Source of the DNA: Gnetum montanum
Lineage: Eukaryota; Streptophyta; Gnetopsida; Gnetales; Gnetaceae
Assembly: GCA_015680685.1 (NCBI GenBank)
Contig: MNCI01026287.1
Span: 1,344 to 50,437, forward strand
Direction: 5' to 3'
DNA: 49,094 nucleotides
In this document: positions 10,500 to 22,050 of the stretch, piece by piece
Position numbering within the stretch: the stretch's first letter is position 1
How the letters are laid out: each line of letters opens with the position of its first letter
Position numbers and translations under genes: made by a program
The notes under the pieces: generated by a model
What the model saw: only the letters and a program-made list of their open reading frames with translations
The model's database searches: none
Told to the model about the DNA's origin: nothing

Positions 10500-13200
10500 A
10501 TGGCATCGAAAGGGAAGCATACACAAGAAGGAGGACTATGTCAATTAAGGGAGAAATAGCCAAGAATGATAAGGGACCAAGAACAAGCCTAAGAAGAACC
10601 ACCTGCAACCCACATCACAAGTGCTCTTAGGGAAGAGGCCATGGTGGAATATATTTGTTAGATTCTAGAACTAGTAGCAGCAATAGAACATTCCTACTAG
10701 GACGACACACCAACTCAGCAAGAAAACCTTGAGGTGACCTTAACAGAAGCATACCTAAATCAAATTAGATCAAGGGAGGTCCAAAAATTAGTGCTCCCAA
10801 AGTTAAAATTTGGCCCTTTCTTGAAGCAAGCATCTAAATAAGTACAAGACAAACTAAAGGCCTTTCCCATGTGATCAATTATCACTTCCACTAGAGAGTG
10901 GTAAATGGGAGAGACATTCTTATTCTAGAATAATAGGCAAGTTGGTTTAATGGTCAAAATCAAGGACATCTCAGTGTCCAACTTGATGTAGGCCATTTTT
11001 GAAGTGCTTAGGTTTCCAATAATAGGGGTGAATCTCACTGAGATTCTAATATAAGTGGATCCCAGCATCAAGAAACAATGGATGTGATGGTGCTATGGTG
11101 TCAACCACAAGGATTTTGGCATGCTCACACCAACAGAAAGGACCCACTACAAGATTGTGGCCTTTCACCTCAATCCCACAGTGAGGCCAAGCAAGATCAC
11201 TATCTTTTCTACCTGTGCATGTGCCACTCTAAGTGGGAGATTCCTTGTCAACCTTCCATAGCTAATCTATCTAGATATGGAAAAGTGATTTAAAGAAAAT
11301 GAATATGAAAGGAAGATACTCCCATTTCCATACCTCATCAGAAGAGGAGTAGCAGACACTACCTCCAACTACTACTCAAACAACTATGCTAGATGTCATT
11401 GCAATAGACCAATGATTACTTAAATATTGAGAATAACTCTCACGCAAATAAGAGCAATGAGTAGGCACGAGTAATGGGGACCCATCTATGGATCAACCAA
11501 TAATGAGTCACATAAATGGATGGAGGTGGATCCATCTTCTCTATCCAAAGAATGTAATTTTCTACAAGATCGAATCCTAGCACTAGGGAGGTCATGATAT
11601 CTCTCACAGAATAACAATCACTCCTTAAAAGTTCTATGAATGCCATGACCTTCTCAGTGTGCTTAGAGGAAGGTGAGGGGGCAACAGTGTTAGTGATGAA
11701 ACACTAAGGGAAAGAGATAGTAGCATAGGTGATTGCTAATAGGATTACCAAAATACTAAATGCACTTGTTGTGTGTATACCAGACATCACTACATGCAAA
11801 GATGTGTAGATGTTCATAGGGACCATAAGTAGCAAATTAAGCATAGCACAACATAAATAACTATTAGACCAATTGGCAGAAATTGAGAAACCACTTTGAT
11901 GTTTTGAACAATATCACTACAACCTAGTTAGAGCTGCTAGAGGCAAGAGGCAAAAACATCATCTTGAAAGGGCAACTCAAAATAGCCAAGGAGTTGAATG
12001 AATGCTTGGTTACTAAAGTTGCTGAATTAAGGGCCTAAATTTTTGACCTTGTATTTTTCAACCTAGCATTGATAAAAGATGAAGCTCTTGAATAGATTCA
12101 TAACAAACTAAAAAGGGTTGATGATGCAATAGAGGCAATGGTGTTTTATTGATCCTTGGATGAGGTTACACAACACAAAATTTAGAAGGCCATGGATCTA
12201 ACTCACCAAGAGAATGTGCAACTAAGCACATAGAACCATCACCTATGAAATGTTGATGAGCATAAACAATAGTTAACTAACTTTATCCATCAAAAATAAG
12301 AGCAACAAGCTAGAGTGAACACAAAGCTAAGAATATTAACAACTGAAAATAGAAACCTCTTCATGGAGGAGTTCTATGCCCTTTGCCAAAAGACAACAAT
12401 AGAGGTAGCCACCTAGAAATCAAAGGCTCCTACATTGGAGAGTCAAGGTTCATTATAGAGATTAGGTTGGTCTACAAAAAGAAGTTAACAAAAATAAAAT
12501 CTAGTTGATGAAAGCAAAAGTAAATGAAATCCTTCAGCAACTCTAGCAAGAAAGAGAATTGTGGCATCCTATTGTTGATGGGACAAATGTCTATAATAAA
12601 GTAAAAATCCACATGAAGGAGTTGCAAATTGAGATGTCAGAATACATGGAGCTTGCCAATCTCCAATATCTAAATCTAACTATGTTAACTATCTAATGGT
12701 CATGTTCATGACTATAGAAGCAAGTGGCCAGCTCATACTTGTTGTATGAGGTCGAGTTCAAGCATCACAAGGACACCAAGAAAATGTTTGCAATGCAAAA
12801 TGTTGAACTTGAGGTTCTCAAGGGTAAGTACACTGATTAAAAATCTACTGCCAAGAACCTAGCCAAAAGAATGAATGATTACCAAGATGTAGAGCACAAT
12901 CAAGGCATTCAGTGTTGAATATAAACAATTCACTACCTGGTTTGTCAATGTTAAAGAGTTACTTCTAATAATGCCCTATCTATGGGATATTCCCATTCTA
13001 GCCCACATTGGTGATGCTGCATGAACAATGAATGATCCCTAGAGTAAGGAGGAGAAGATGAAGGCATTACTAGATGCCTTTTTCCTTTTACCAAAGGTTG
13101 TAGTCACAATTTCGTTAGCCATCACACATGCCCAAAGCTGATAAAGATTCTTTAGAGCCTTAGGAACCTCCACTACCTAGGACTGTCTGATCTTCTCAAC
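10500..13200 (+). pseudogene. Extra reading frame after integrase, element A, unrecognised product, degraded
   Basis: The start MASKGKHT at 10500 corresponds to MAPRQKW in B (minus strand, 19868). Across frames one can read a middle block with HYKIVAFHLNPTVRPSKI and FSTCACATLSGRF (about 11140-11260), then a long Lys/Glu/Gln-rich stretch with ENRNLFMEEFY (about 12340) that looks like coiled coil. The C-terminal block is MPYLWDIPILAHIGDAA, SKEEKMKALLDAFFLLPKV (about 12970-13105). The same blocks occur in B at corresponding places, so this was a real protein frame. Its position matches the env-like or extra ORF of some Athila elements, but I see no convincing signal peptide or membrane span, and I do not recognise the family. 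Confidence 0.6.
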
Positions 13201-13413
13201 CGTCTTCATGTCATCAGAGGATGTTTTATTCAATTTTGAGTAGTCATGTTATGGTGTTCAAATTTGTGTCATGAACACCATAATTTTTGTAATGTTATTG
13301 ATTTGTACACTTGGGCACTCAGTTTTGTCAAGTTAGTTTATTATGTCAAGAGTTAGTCAATAATCCCATACCTTCCCAATTTTGTAAAGGAACTAAAGTA
13401 TGAGTGTTCATTT

Positions 13414-13426
13414 AGTCATGGGGGTA
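13414..13426 (+). promoter_or_regulatory. Polypurine tract region of element A
   Basis: AGTCATGGGGGTA sits directly before the LTR start TGATGAATCAC. It is identical to the N1 tract although the upstream interiors differ, showing that A and the N elements share replication signals. Confidence 0.75.
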
Positions 13427-14385
13427 TGATGAATCACTGTTTTGTAGCGTTGAAAAGCCCCTGTTGACATGGCCTCATTGATAACGCCCCATTGATATGA
13501 CCTTGTCTATGTGGTATTGCCCTATCAACAAGGCTACATTGATGGAGCATTTGCTACATCTATGAGGCCCCATCGATGTAGCTCTAGATAAAAAACTATA
13601 AATAGATGCTCACCAGCCATGTTTATGGGAGTTAGTTGATAGTTGTAGCAAAGCCCTTGTAGTTTTTCCATTTGAGAGTTAGAATATTTCTCTAAGTGCC
13701 TATAGTAGGAGTTAGAAAGTATACAAATCTTATTTGAGAACTATTGTACCTGAATCACACTAGAGTGAATGGCAATAAAGATGAGCCTTTTGATCAAACC
13801 TTGCAACACTTAGAATAGATTAATGATTTATTTATGAAGTTATTATTTTCATTAATTATGTAATTAATTAAGCTAAATTAGACTTCAAGTAATTAGTTGA
13901 TTAGTTAAGCTAAATATATTAAACACATAAGTATGATTTCTTTAAGCATAAACACATGTTTTCTTGGTAATCCCAGCAACATTATTGCTTGGTTTTCCTA
14001 GTAGCATACTGCTTGGTAACCCAGCAGTGGATACGTGGGTTCAAGACATGTATAGAAAGTGGGACCAAATTCTAATGTTAGGACTAGTTATAGATTAGTT
14101 AATTAGTTAAATTAAATTAGTTATTAAATTACTTCAAGTCTCTATTTTAAGCACTAGGAGCATAAAATGTAAAATAATAAAAATCATATACCTTGATTAC
14201 ACTTAACCATACCATATGCATCAAAAGTGTAATTGAGAAGACAATGAATGAATATTAGTGCAAAGTTCACTTCCTAAAAGACTAATGTACCAAAAGACAT
14301 AGAGTCCATGGAATTTGATCAAATCATGCATAAATTCTTTGTAATTCATATGGTTGGGCATAGGGGTACCCTTTACCACTCATCA
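13427..14385 (+). repeat. Element A 3' LTR (959 bp)
   Basis: Begins TGATGAATCAC and ends ACTCATCA. U3 holds the GGCC/ATCGAT-type word array (about 13455-13585) and TATAAATA at 13597-13604. AATAAAG near 13770 is the likely poly(A) signal. It is related to B's LTRs and, more distantly, to the N-element LTRs, with which it shares termini, the TATA to poly(A) layout and the closing GGTTGGGCATAGGGGTACC-type block, but it lacks the GATATCGC palindromes. Confidence 0.88.
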
Positions 14386-14984
14386 ATATGTCTTACATTA
14401 TTGAATTCCCAAAAACTCTACTTTATAGGAAATACCTCTCTATGATTGTAGTCATATTTTAAGGGCCTTTTTCCCATTTATTTCCCAACATCAAACATTA
14501 TTTTATAAGGGACCATAAACCTAGGAAATTTAAAAGCTTTACCCTCAAAACAAGAGATCATAATCTAGGTATATTTGACATGTAAGAAAAATGCTTCGTG
14601 GCATTTCCTCTTTATCTCATTAATAACCTGTTGATTAACCTTAGGTGGGAAGATTGCTAAAATGAATTTAAGCAAATGGAGGTAGACATAGTTCATCAAA
14701 AAATATAAAGTTTGAGGCCGAAAATAGTTCCTCTGATAAATAACTAGGGATAAATTGTAGTAGGGGTCTTTAGGGGGGCTCTTCCTTGTGAAGAATTACT
14801 GAAAAAAATTGATGCTACTCCTTTTAGCTTAGGAACTTCACTTACCAAATAATCCATTAGAAGTAATCTAAAACTTAACTAAGTTCCTTGCTTATGAATT
14901 TCAACTAGGCTATATTGTAGTACATCATTCATATACTACATTGGGTATTAAGAAATGCTACCAAACTTCTGTGTGTATAATTAA
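14386..14984. other. Unassigned sequence between A and the F gag; possible minus-strand coding relic
   Basis: Mostly AT-rich. The complement of about 14390-14720 gives a fairly long degenerate protein-like stretch (QQVINEIKRKCHEAFFLHV, FKFPRFMVPYKIMFDVGK) broken by stops. I do not recognise it. The right part (14720-14984) may be the leader of chromovirus F. No LTR ends, RNA gene or conserved repeat could be recognised here. Confidence 0.35.
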
Positions 14985-15243
14985 AGACTTTTAATGGTGT
15001 AAATGACACCAATGCTTTCTCAAGTTGGTAGAAGGAAATTGATAACCATTTTTAGATGAATAAGGTACTAGATCAATTGAGGATACCCATTGCTAAATCC
15101 AAATTAGAAGGCTTGGCTTCTTCTTGATGGAAAAAGAAGTTTCAAGCTTATGAAAGAAAAAATGATCAATCTACCAAAGATTAAACTATGATGATATATA
15201 GGTTAAAAATAAAATTTAAACAATCTCATTAGAGATAAGACAC
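14985..15243 (+). pseudogene. Chromovirus F gag, first segment, degraded and interrupted
   Basis: It reads FNGVNDTNAFSSWxKEIDNHF, LDQLRIPIAKSKLEGLASS and KKKFQAYERKNDQSTKD, the usual Ty3/chromovirus capsid pattern with a tryptophan pair after LEGLAS. It matches the gag of element C (minus, 42856-43068: LRVLIAESK, FQVYERKNGQ). At 15243 it is cut by complex B and continues at 31072. With one copy of the 5-bp duplication removed, the joined text runs in frame and follows C's gag residue by residue, so the two pieces were one gene. Confidence 0.85.
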
Positions 15244-16120
15244 TAATGAGTGGTGAATACCCTTACACTCAACCATACAAATCACTAAGTGTTCACATAC
15301 GATTTGATCAAATTCCATGGACTCTATGTCTTTTGGTACACTAGCCTCTAGGAAGTGAACTTTCCCTAACAATCATTCATTATCTTTCCAATTACACTTG
15401 TGATATGCAAAGGTATGATTAAGTGTAATCAAGGAATATGATTTTTATTACTTTTATGTTTTATGTTTTGGATGCTTAAAATAAAGGATGAAAAAAATGA
15501 AGTAATTTGATTGCTAATTTAATCTAACTAACTAACCAATGTCTAACTAATCCTAACATAAGCATCTGGTCCCACTTTTTGTACACATCTTGAACACGTA
15601 CAACACTATTGGGTTACCAAACATTAAGTGTTACTAGGATTACTAAGCATCATGTACATTTTTGAAGTAGTCGTACTTATGTGCTTAATTAATCACTATT
15701 TAATCTAGCTTAATTTAGATTCATTTAGCTTAGTTACTTAAAAATAATTAAATAAAATTTCTAAAAACATTGAATGCAAGAAGAAAATATTTAATCTAGC
15801 TCAGGTTTTACATGGTTTATCAGAAAGCTCATCTTTATTGCTGCACACACTACCGTTCTCAGTTATAATAGTACTCAAATAAAGATCCATATACTCAATG
15901 ACTCTTGCTATGGCCACTTGGGAAAATATTTTAACTCTAAGAAAGAAAAAATACAAAAGCACTGCTACACTATGATAGACATTATTTTATAAATATTATG
16001 GGTGAGCATTTATTTATAGGTAGAAATAGATACTACATTGATGGGGCCTAGTTGATGAGGCTTAGTTAATGGGGCCTAGATGACAAGGCCCAGTCGACGC
16101 TATCAATCTATGATTTATCA
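15244..16120 (-). repeat. B 3' LTR (877 bp)
   Basis: On the minus strand it begins TGATAAATCATAG at 16120 and ends at 15244 with the complement of TAATGAGTGG. U3 has GGCC-flanked ATCAACTAGG-type words, then CTATAAATA. The polypurine tract lies just inside (16121-16130, CCCCCATG on +). It is about 85-88 percent like the 28257-29104 LTR by eye and lacks a segment around GATTTGATGCATTGA that the other two B LTRs have. Confidence 0.85.
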
Positions 16121-16130
16121 TACCCCCATG
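16121..16130 (-). promoter_or_regulatory. Polypurine tract of B
   Basis: CATGGGGGTA on the minus strand, directly before the LTR start TGATAAATC. It is the same signal as in A, N1 and N2. Confidence 0.7.
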
Positions 16131-16369
16131 AATAAATGAAGATTCATCCTCAAGTTCTTTACAAATTTGGAAAGCTATAGAATTATTGATTGATGAAAAA
16201 CATATGAAAAACATAAACAAATAAAAATAAATACTAAGTGCCCAAGTATACAGATATACAATCATTACAAAATTTTTTTCTGTTCTAAGAAAAAATTTGA
16301 TAAAGATAATTCTTTTGATGTTATGAAGACAAGGAAGAAGATTAAACAGTCCCAAGCGATGGAGGCTCC

Positions 16370-19300
16370 TAAGGTTCTAAGGGATCTTCTCTTGCTTTAG
16401 GCACACATAGTGGTTAAGGTTGTTGTGGTTATCCTACTATAGTTGCAACTTTTGGTGGAAGATTGAAAGCATCCAATAATTCTTTCATCTTTTACTTCTT
16501 ACTCTTAGGATCATTCATGATTCACACAACTTCGCCAATGTGGACTGAAATGGGCACATCCCAAGGATAGGGCATTTTTTGGAATAGCTCCTTAACATTA
16601 ATGAACTAGGCAGCAAATTATTTGCATTTGATGCCAAAGACCTTGATTGCATTCTACAGCTCCTAGTAATCATTCATTCTTTTGGTCATGTTATTAGCAA
16701 TTGATATTTGATTGGTGAATCTTGCTCTGGGAACTTTAAGTTTAGCATTTGTAGTCTCAAGCTTTTACTTGGTTTTTTTATGATGCTTGAACTTCACCTT
16801 GTGTATTAAGTACGAGCTAGCCACCTACTTCTCCAACTCTGACCATAGTCATCTAGTAGTTAGCATTACTAGGTTTTCATACTAGAGATTGGGAAGCTCC
16901 ATGTATTTAGTCATCTCTTCAATTTGCAACTCCTTCATGTGGATCTTCACTTTGTTGTAAGCATCTATCCCATCAATGCTAGGTTTCCATACCTCTTTTC
17001 CATGCTAGATTTTCTAGAAGTTCTTCTTTACTTTTTCCTTAGCCATCTGCATATGTTTTTCATTAACTTCCTTCTATAGGCCAACCTAATTGTTAGAGTG
17101 ATTCTTGACTCTCTCAAATTTAAGAGCCTCATTATTCTAGGTGGTAATCTCAATCATAGATTTTTGGTGTAAGGCAAAGATTTCCTTGATAGAGAGATTT
17201 TTATTCTCCACTACTAATATCCTAAGCTCAGTGTTCACCTTGGCTAGCTACTCCTGCTATTGATAGATGAATTCTTGCATCTTCTATTTCTAGATATTAA
17301 CATTTCATAGGCGATGATTTTTTGTGGCTAGCATCTCATTCTCTAGGTGTGTCTAGACTAAGTCCTTCTGAGCTAAATATGTTTTGGCCTTAGCCATGGA
17401 CTAGTCAAAGATGGTCATCACCATCCCAGTCTCAACCTATTTTAGTCTCTCTCTAAGCTATTTAAAAGCTTCATCTCTTTTTAGTGCAAGGTTGAGAAGC
17501 ATGGGATTAGTAAGGTGGGCTCTTAATTTGACAACCTCTATGACCATGCATCAATTTTGTGCTTAAGCCATTTCAATTTACCCTTCCAGAATGATGCATT
17601 TTCCCTTTGCTTCAAATAGCGCCAACTGGGTTGTGGTGATATTATCCAGAAAATTAAAGATATCCAGAATCAGTTGCCTAGTTCCCTCTAGTCGGTCTAG
17701 CAATTCCTCATGTTGGGAAACACTTAATCGACTGCTAACAGTCTTTGTAGATGTATGCAGATCTCTGAGTGTGGAAATGTTTAGTACAAATACCATAGTT
17801 CTATTTAATAGTTCAATGATCTGATCAGCAACCACTTCTACTGTAGTCTCCTACCCTTGGTGTTGCATCACCAAGATAGTGACCCCCTTTTCCTTCTCCA
17901 AGTGCATTGAAAAGGTAACAACATTTCCAAATATTTCTGGGAATTGTTATTATTGCAAGAGAGACACCATTACCTCTCAAGCACTAGGCTTCAACCTCAT
18001 AGGTAGCTACATTCTTTAGGCTAAGAATATTGACCCACCTCCCTCCATCTAACTAATTATTCAAGCCACTTCATTCAAATGAATCATTGTAGGATGGTAC
18101 ATAGATGGATCCCCACCACTTTTTTGTGCTTGCTACGTCTACTCATGCAAGAGCTACTCTTGTATTTTTTGAGAGTGTTCAATGGCTACGCAGACCTTCG
18201 ACATCATTTCTTGAGTGGTCTTGTGCTTAAACCATTTTAAGTTGCCCTTATAGAATGATGCATTTACCCTTTGCTTTAAGTAGCTTTGACTGGGTTGTGA
18301 TGATGTTATCCAAAAAATCAAAGATATTTAGAATCAATTACTTGATTCCCACTACTCAATCCAGCAATTCCTCATGCTAGGCTACACTTAATTGATTACT
18401 AATAGTTCTTGCAGATGTCTACACATCTCTAAGTGTAGAAATTTCTGGTACAAATGTTGTGGATGCATTTAGTACCTCAATGATCTAATCAACAACCACT
18501 TCCACTACAGTCTCCTACAGTTGGTGCTACATCACCAAGATAGTTTCCTCCTTGCCCTCCTTCATGTACATTGGAAAGGTAGTAGCATTCCAAAAGAATT
18601 CTGTTAATTGGTGTTATTTCAAGAGAGACATCATTACCTCTTGGACACTAGGATTTAACCTCATGAGTAGCTACATTCTTTGGGCTGAGAATATTGATCC
18701 ACCTCCCTCCATCTGACTAATTATTTGAGCCACTTCATTAAGTGACTCATTTCAAGATGGTACATAGATGAATCCCCACCACTTGTTCCTACTTGCTACT
18801 CCTACTCATGCATGTGCTACTCTCAGATTTTATGTAGGCATTCAACGGTTGCATGGGCCTTCAACATTATTTCCTGAGTGGGTGGTAGATGTGGCAATTT
18901 TTGCTCCTCTTCTTTGGATAAAACAAGGATTTTGTCTTTCATCATCTTAAACTAAGATGCAATAAGAGTATTCCTGATTATGTCATTTGCATAGCCTACT
19001 ATCCCTACCCTCTTACAATGTTTTTTCATAAGGCATGGAAATGGTAGGTTTTTTCTTCCATGTTTACTTTCCTTAACATGCTTTTCCATCTCAAAATATA
19101 TTAACTATGTAAGGTTAACAAAAAACTTTTCATTGAAAGTGGCACATGCTTGGGCAAAGAAAGTAATCACCTTGTTGGGCCTCAACATCAAATTGAGATG
19201 ATAAGGTGCTATCTTGAAGTATATGCGCTCTATCGATGTGAGTGCACCAAACTCCTTGTAGTCAACCCCATACCATTGCTAGGTCCACTCCCTTTTTACT

Positions 19301-19868
19301 TATGGGCCTGCATGCATAGATATTTTTGCTAGATGAGTGTCAAAATTAGGTAGACTAAGAGCCTACACAATAGCTTCTACTAAGTAGGACACCTAAATGT
19401 CCTTGATTCTCATAGTGGCTCCTTCCTTTCTATTGTTCTAGAAGAGATGTCTCTCTCCTATGTACCACTCCCTACTAGCAATGATGATTGGCCACATGGG
19501 TGAGTTTTGCAACTATGTTTTAACTTTTGATGGACCATTTTCCAAGAATGATCCAAAGTTTAGTTCTTAGAGAATTGAGTTTTGGACATCACAAGGCCTA
19601 ATCTTATCAAGGCAGGCTTATGTCAATGTCACCTTAACTCTTGGTATAGGCCTTGGTCCCTCTCCTCTTTAAGATTGTTCAGTTGCTGCCCCTTCCTTGA
19701 GATCTATTGAAAAAATTCCACTTCAAGCTCCTTCTAAAGAGGTCCTATTATGTGAGTTTTTGCTACCTACTCCTAGGCTTGTTCTTGTTATTCTCTTCCA
19801 ACTCTAGATCATTTGTTCCTTAGATGTGATGGTTCTCCTTCCTACTACCATTTTTGTCTTGGTGCCAT
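16370..19868 (-). pseudogene. Extra reading frame after integrase, element B, unrecognised product, degraded
   Basis: Minus-strand counterpart of 10500-13200. It starts MAPRQKW at 19868. The longest open piece, 17578-17835, reads LNRTMVFVLNISTLRDLHTS and LLDRLEGTRQLILDIFNFLD, heptad-like leucines suggesting coiled coil. The C-terminal end matches the MPYLWDIPI and SKEEKMK blocks of A (about 16460-16600). A segment near 17560-18050 is repeated near 18230-18720 (two copies of the region encoding the LDIFNFLDNI and coiled-coil stretch), a local tandem duplication of roughly 670 bases that A does not obviously have. Stops occur throughout. Confidence 0.6.
17560..18760 (-). repeat. Local tandem duplication inside B's extra frame
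   Basis: Two blocks in the same direction share long runs. CCTTCCAGAATGATGCATTT at about 17582 pairs with CCTTATAGAATGATGCATTT at about 18246. AATTCCTCATG recurs at about 17700 and 18365. AAGAGAGACACCATTACCTC at about 17960 pairs with AAGAGAGACATCATTACCTC at about 18620, and TTCAAATGAATCATT near 18075 pairs with TTAAGTGACTCATTT near 18737. The offset is constant at about 660-665 bases. The copies differ at many positions, so it is old. Confidence 0.7.
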
Positions 19869-22050
19869 TTGTGATCACAACATGACCAAGGGTTAGCATT
19901 TAATGTGTAACTTGAAACGATTGGGATACCTTATCTCTTGGGGTAGTTACACTTGGCTAAGTCATGATCAAGGCTTGGTTGATTATTATAATATTATTTT
20001 ATTCTTATTTTAATATTAATAAATAATTTTAGATTTACCGAAGTTTTTTGGAAGGGCTCAACTCTCAAGTTTTGAGGATTTAATGTTGTTCTATTTATTA
20101 ACACTTTAGGAAAGTTAGAAAAATTTGGAAAAAATTTTCATCAGAAACCTTAAGGTTTGTGGCCCCCACAACTAAGAGCTATAGGATTGAAGAAAAAATT
20201 GATTTGGACAAATGGTATGAAAGTTATGGGCTCTAGAAGGTTTTGGGATTTGAAAAATTGTAAAACCTCACCTCTCATTTTAAATAAAATGATAAATAAT
20301 TTCAAGGTATTGGATGGTATTTATAGGATTTTTGCATTGCATTGACTAGGCCTAGTTGATAGGGCCTAGTCAACGTAGCTAGCTATGTCAATTAGGCCTA
20401 GTCGATTTGGCTATTGACCACCATTGACTTTGTCAAAAATAATAAAAAACAAGGATTTTTTGAATTAAATTTTAGTCAAATGGAAGCCCAAAAAGTCAAG
20501 AACATGATGAGAGTTTTAGAAGAGGGTTTTGAGATTCAAAAAATGGAGAAATAATTTCAATAAGATTTGACGATGAAAAATTTTGTAAGGAGCACACAAT
20601 TGGATGCATGATGGAGCACATGAAAGATTTTATTGTACAAATATCTAAGGATAAGGAACTTAACTAAACAAATCATGAGATATGCAAGTGAGTCCTCCCC
20701 ATAGTGACACATTCTCTTTTTACCCTTGCATAACCTCAACTAAGGAGTCTGTAGGTTCCATAGTTGATTAATGGTTATGAAAAGTTAATGACCAAACCTG
20801 AAGAATCTATTTAGGAATTTCAACACACCAAACTAAGACATGAAAATAAAACATGAAAATTGATAATGAGGTAAGTTATGGAGAGCATTGATGGATAAGA
20901 TAGAGAATGGAATGGATGTCCTAATCATGGTCACATGAAGTCCCTTGTGAGTTTCATGGTTAAATGACCTGATAGAGTCCAACCTTAGTTCAGTCCAAAA
21001 GAAACCACTTTCAGTAACTTCACATCCTCACTCTAGGACTAGTCCACCCCTTTGAGACACAAGAATGCTCCTATGGACAACCATCATTACTTATTTTAGA
21101 AGAAAAGAGAAGTAGGAAGTGAGAAAGGGCCTTAGTTAGAGGGGTTCTTCAGGCATGGGTAATATGTCTTTCTAGTTCCATAACTAGTGCTTGTAGCCCA
21201 TTTTTTTTGTCTAAGGAGTGGGCTTTGAATTCACATCATGTTTTCTTTTTAAAAAACTTTTTGGATGGGAACTACACAATGCAAAGGCTTATTCAACTTA
21301 TTATTATTGGTCAACATGGAATGGTAAGAAATCTATGAGAAACACACTTTCACTCAAGATAGTAGAAGGTACAAAAAGATTTGAATCCTCTTGAAGTCAC
21401 ATCATTTTTAAACCTTTGAATCCTTTCCAAGCTTGGAAGCTACCAAGGTCACAAGTTCATTAAAGTTTTATAAATGAGAAAGGAACCTCATATTCCCAAA
21501 CAAAGAAAGCCATAGAGTTTGTGGATGGGTGGATGACATGGACTCATTGCTTGTTTCATGAAAAAGAAACCCATTTTAGTTATCAATAATCAAAATTCAA
21601 AAATAGATATTAGCCATTAGCAATAAAAAATGTTAAGTACAAACCACCATTAGCAACAACTATAGCACCACTATGTTCTATTGGTAGTAGAGCTATTTTA
21701 TTAGAAAACAAGGAAAATTCACACTAAAATAAGGAAAGGTATGAAAGAAATTGTAAAATATTCAAGAAATATAAAACATAATAATGGTGTTGTAAAATAA
21801 AAATTGAAAAAATTAATAAGGTAAAAACAAAAATTGGTATAAAAACAAAGTGTAAAACAAAAAAGTTGTAAAAATAAAAAGGTGTAAAAGCAAAATGTGA
21901 AAATAAAAAGGATGAAAAACTAAGGAGCCATGTAAATGGTTTGCATGATTGGACATCTCCTCCAAAATTGAGTTGAAAGGAAGAGAACCAAAAGATTGAG
22001 TGAGGTTGTCCATCTGATGAAGCATTTGTTGCACTAGCTTACTTAGGCTC
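19869..22050 (-). other. B 3' tail between integrase and the extra frame
   Basis: Non-coding on the minus strand. The part nearest integrase (about 20840-22050) is the T-rich TTTTACA stretch and the shared tail segments found in A and the N elements (CATCCACC, AACTAAGGCCC as complement). The part 20048-20828 is nearly the same as 29106-29886. It contains the promoter-like array (20318-20436). A 62-codon open frame on + (20157-20345) is antisense to the tail and is not a convincing gene. Confidence 0.7.
20318..20436 (-). promoter_or_regulatory. Candidate internal promoter of B
   Basis: On the minus strand a cluster of words such as GACTAGGCCTAATTGAC, GACTAGGCCCTATCAAC and TAGGCCTAGTCAATG is followed by TATAAATA (complement of 20318-20325). 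B's LTR U3 has the same words and order. The block lies about 450 bases upstream of the ATG of the extra frame at 19868, as in A. The role is inferred. Confidence 0.45.

Larger units (their letters stand above)
1..14385 (+). mobile_element. Element A: Athila-like Ty3/gypsy retrotransposon, 5' part outside window, interrupted by N1
   Basis: In + orientation this element shows the end of RNase H, integrase (to about 1380), a long tail (1392-2313, resuming at 9345), an extra degraded reading frame (10500-13200), a polypurine tract and a 3' LTR ending ACTCATCA at 14385. Its 5' LTR, gag, protease and RT lie left of the window. The tail is split by the complete insertion N1 plus its 5-bp target duplication; the sequence on both sides lines up with the uninterrupted tails of N1 and N2. 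The five bases after the LTR, ATATG (14386-14390), are the expected target duplication, but the partner is out of view. The Athila assignment is inferred from its close relative B, whose RT, protease and primer site are visible. All coding parts carry stops and frameshifts. Confidence 0.8.

Noticed and set aside
20157-20345. 62-codon + frame nearly identical to 29216-29404, suggesting a small conserved gene
   Set aside because: Both lie antisense in the duplicated tail; the non-coding flanks are equally similar, so identity reflects DNA duplication. A's equivalent has no such frame.
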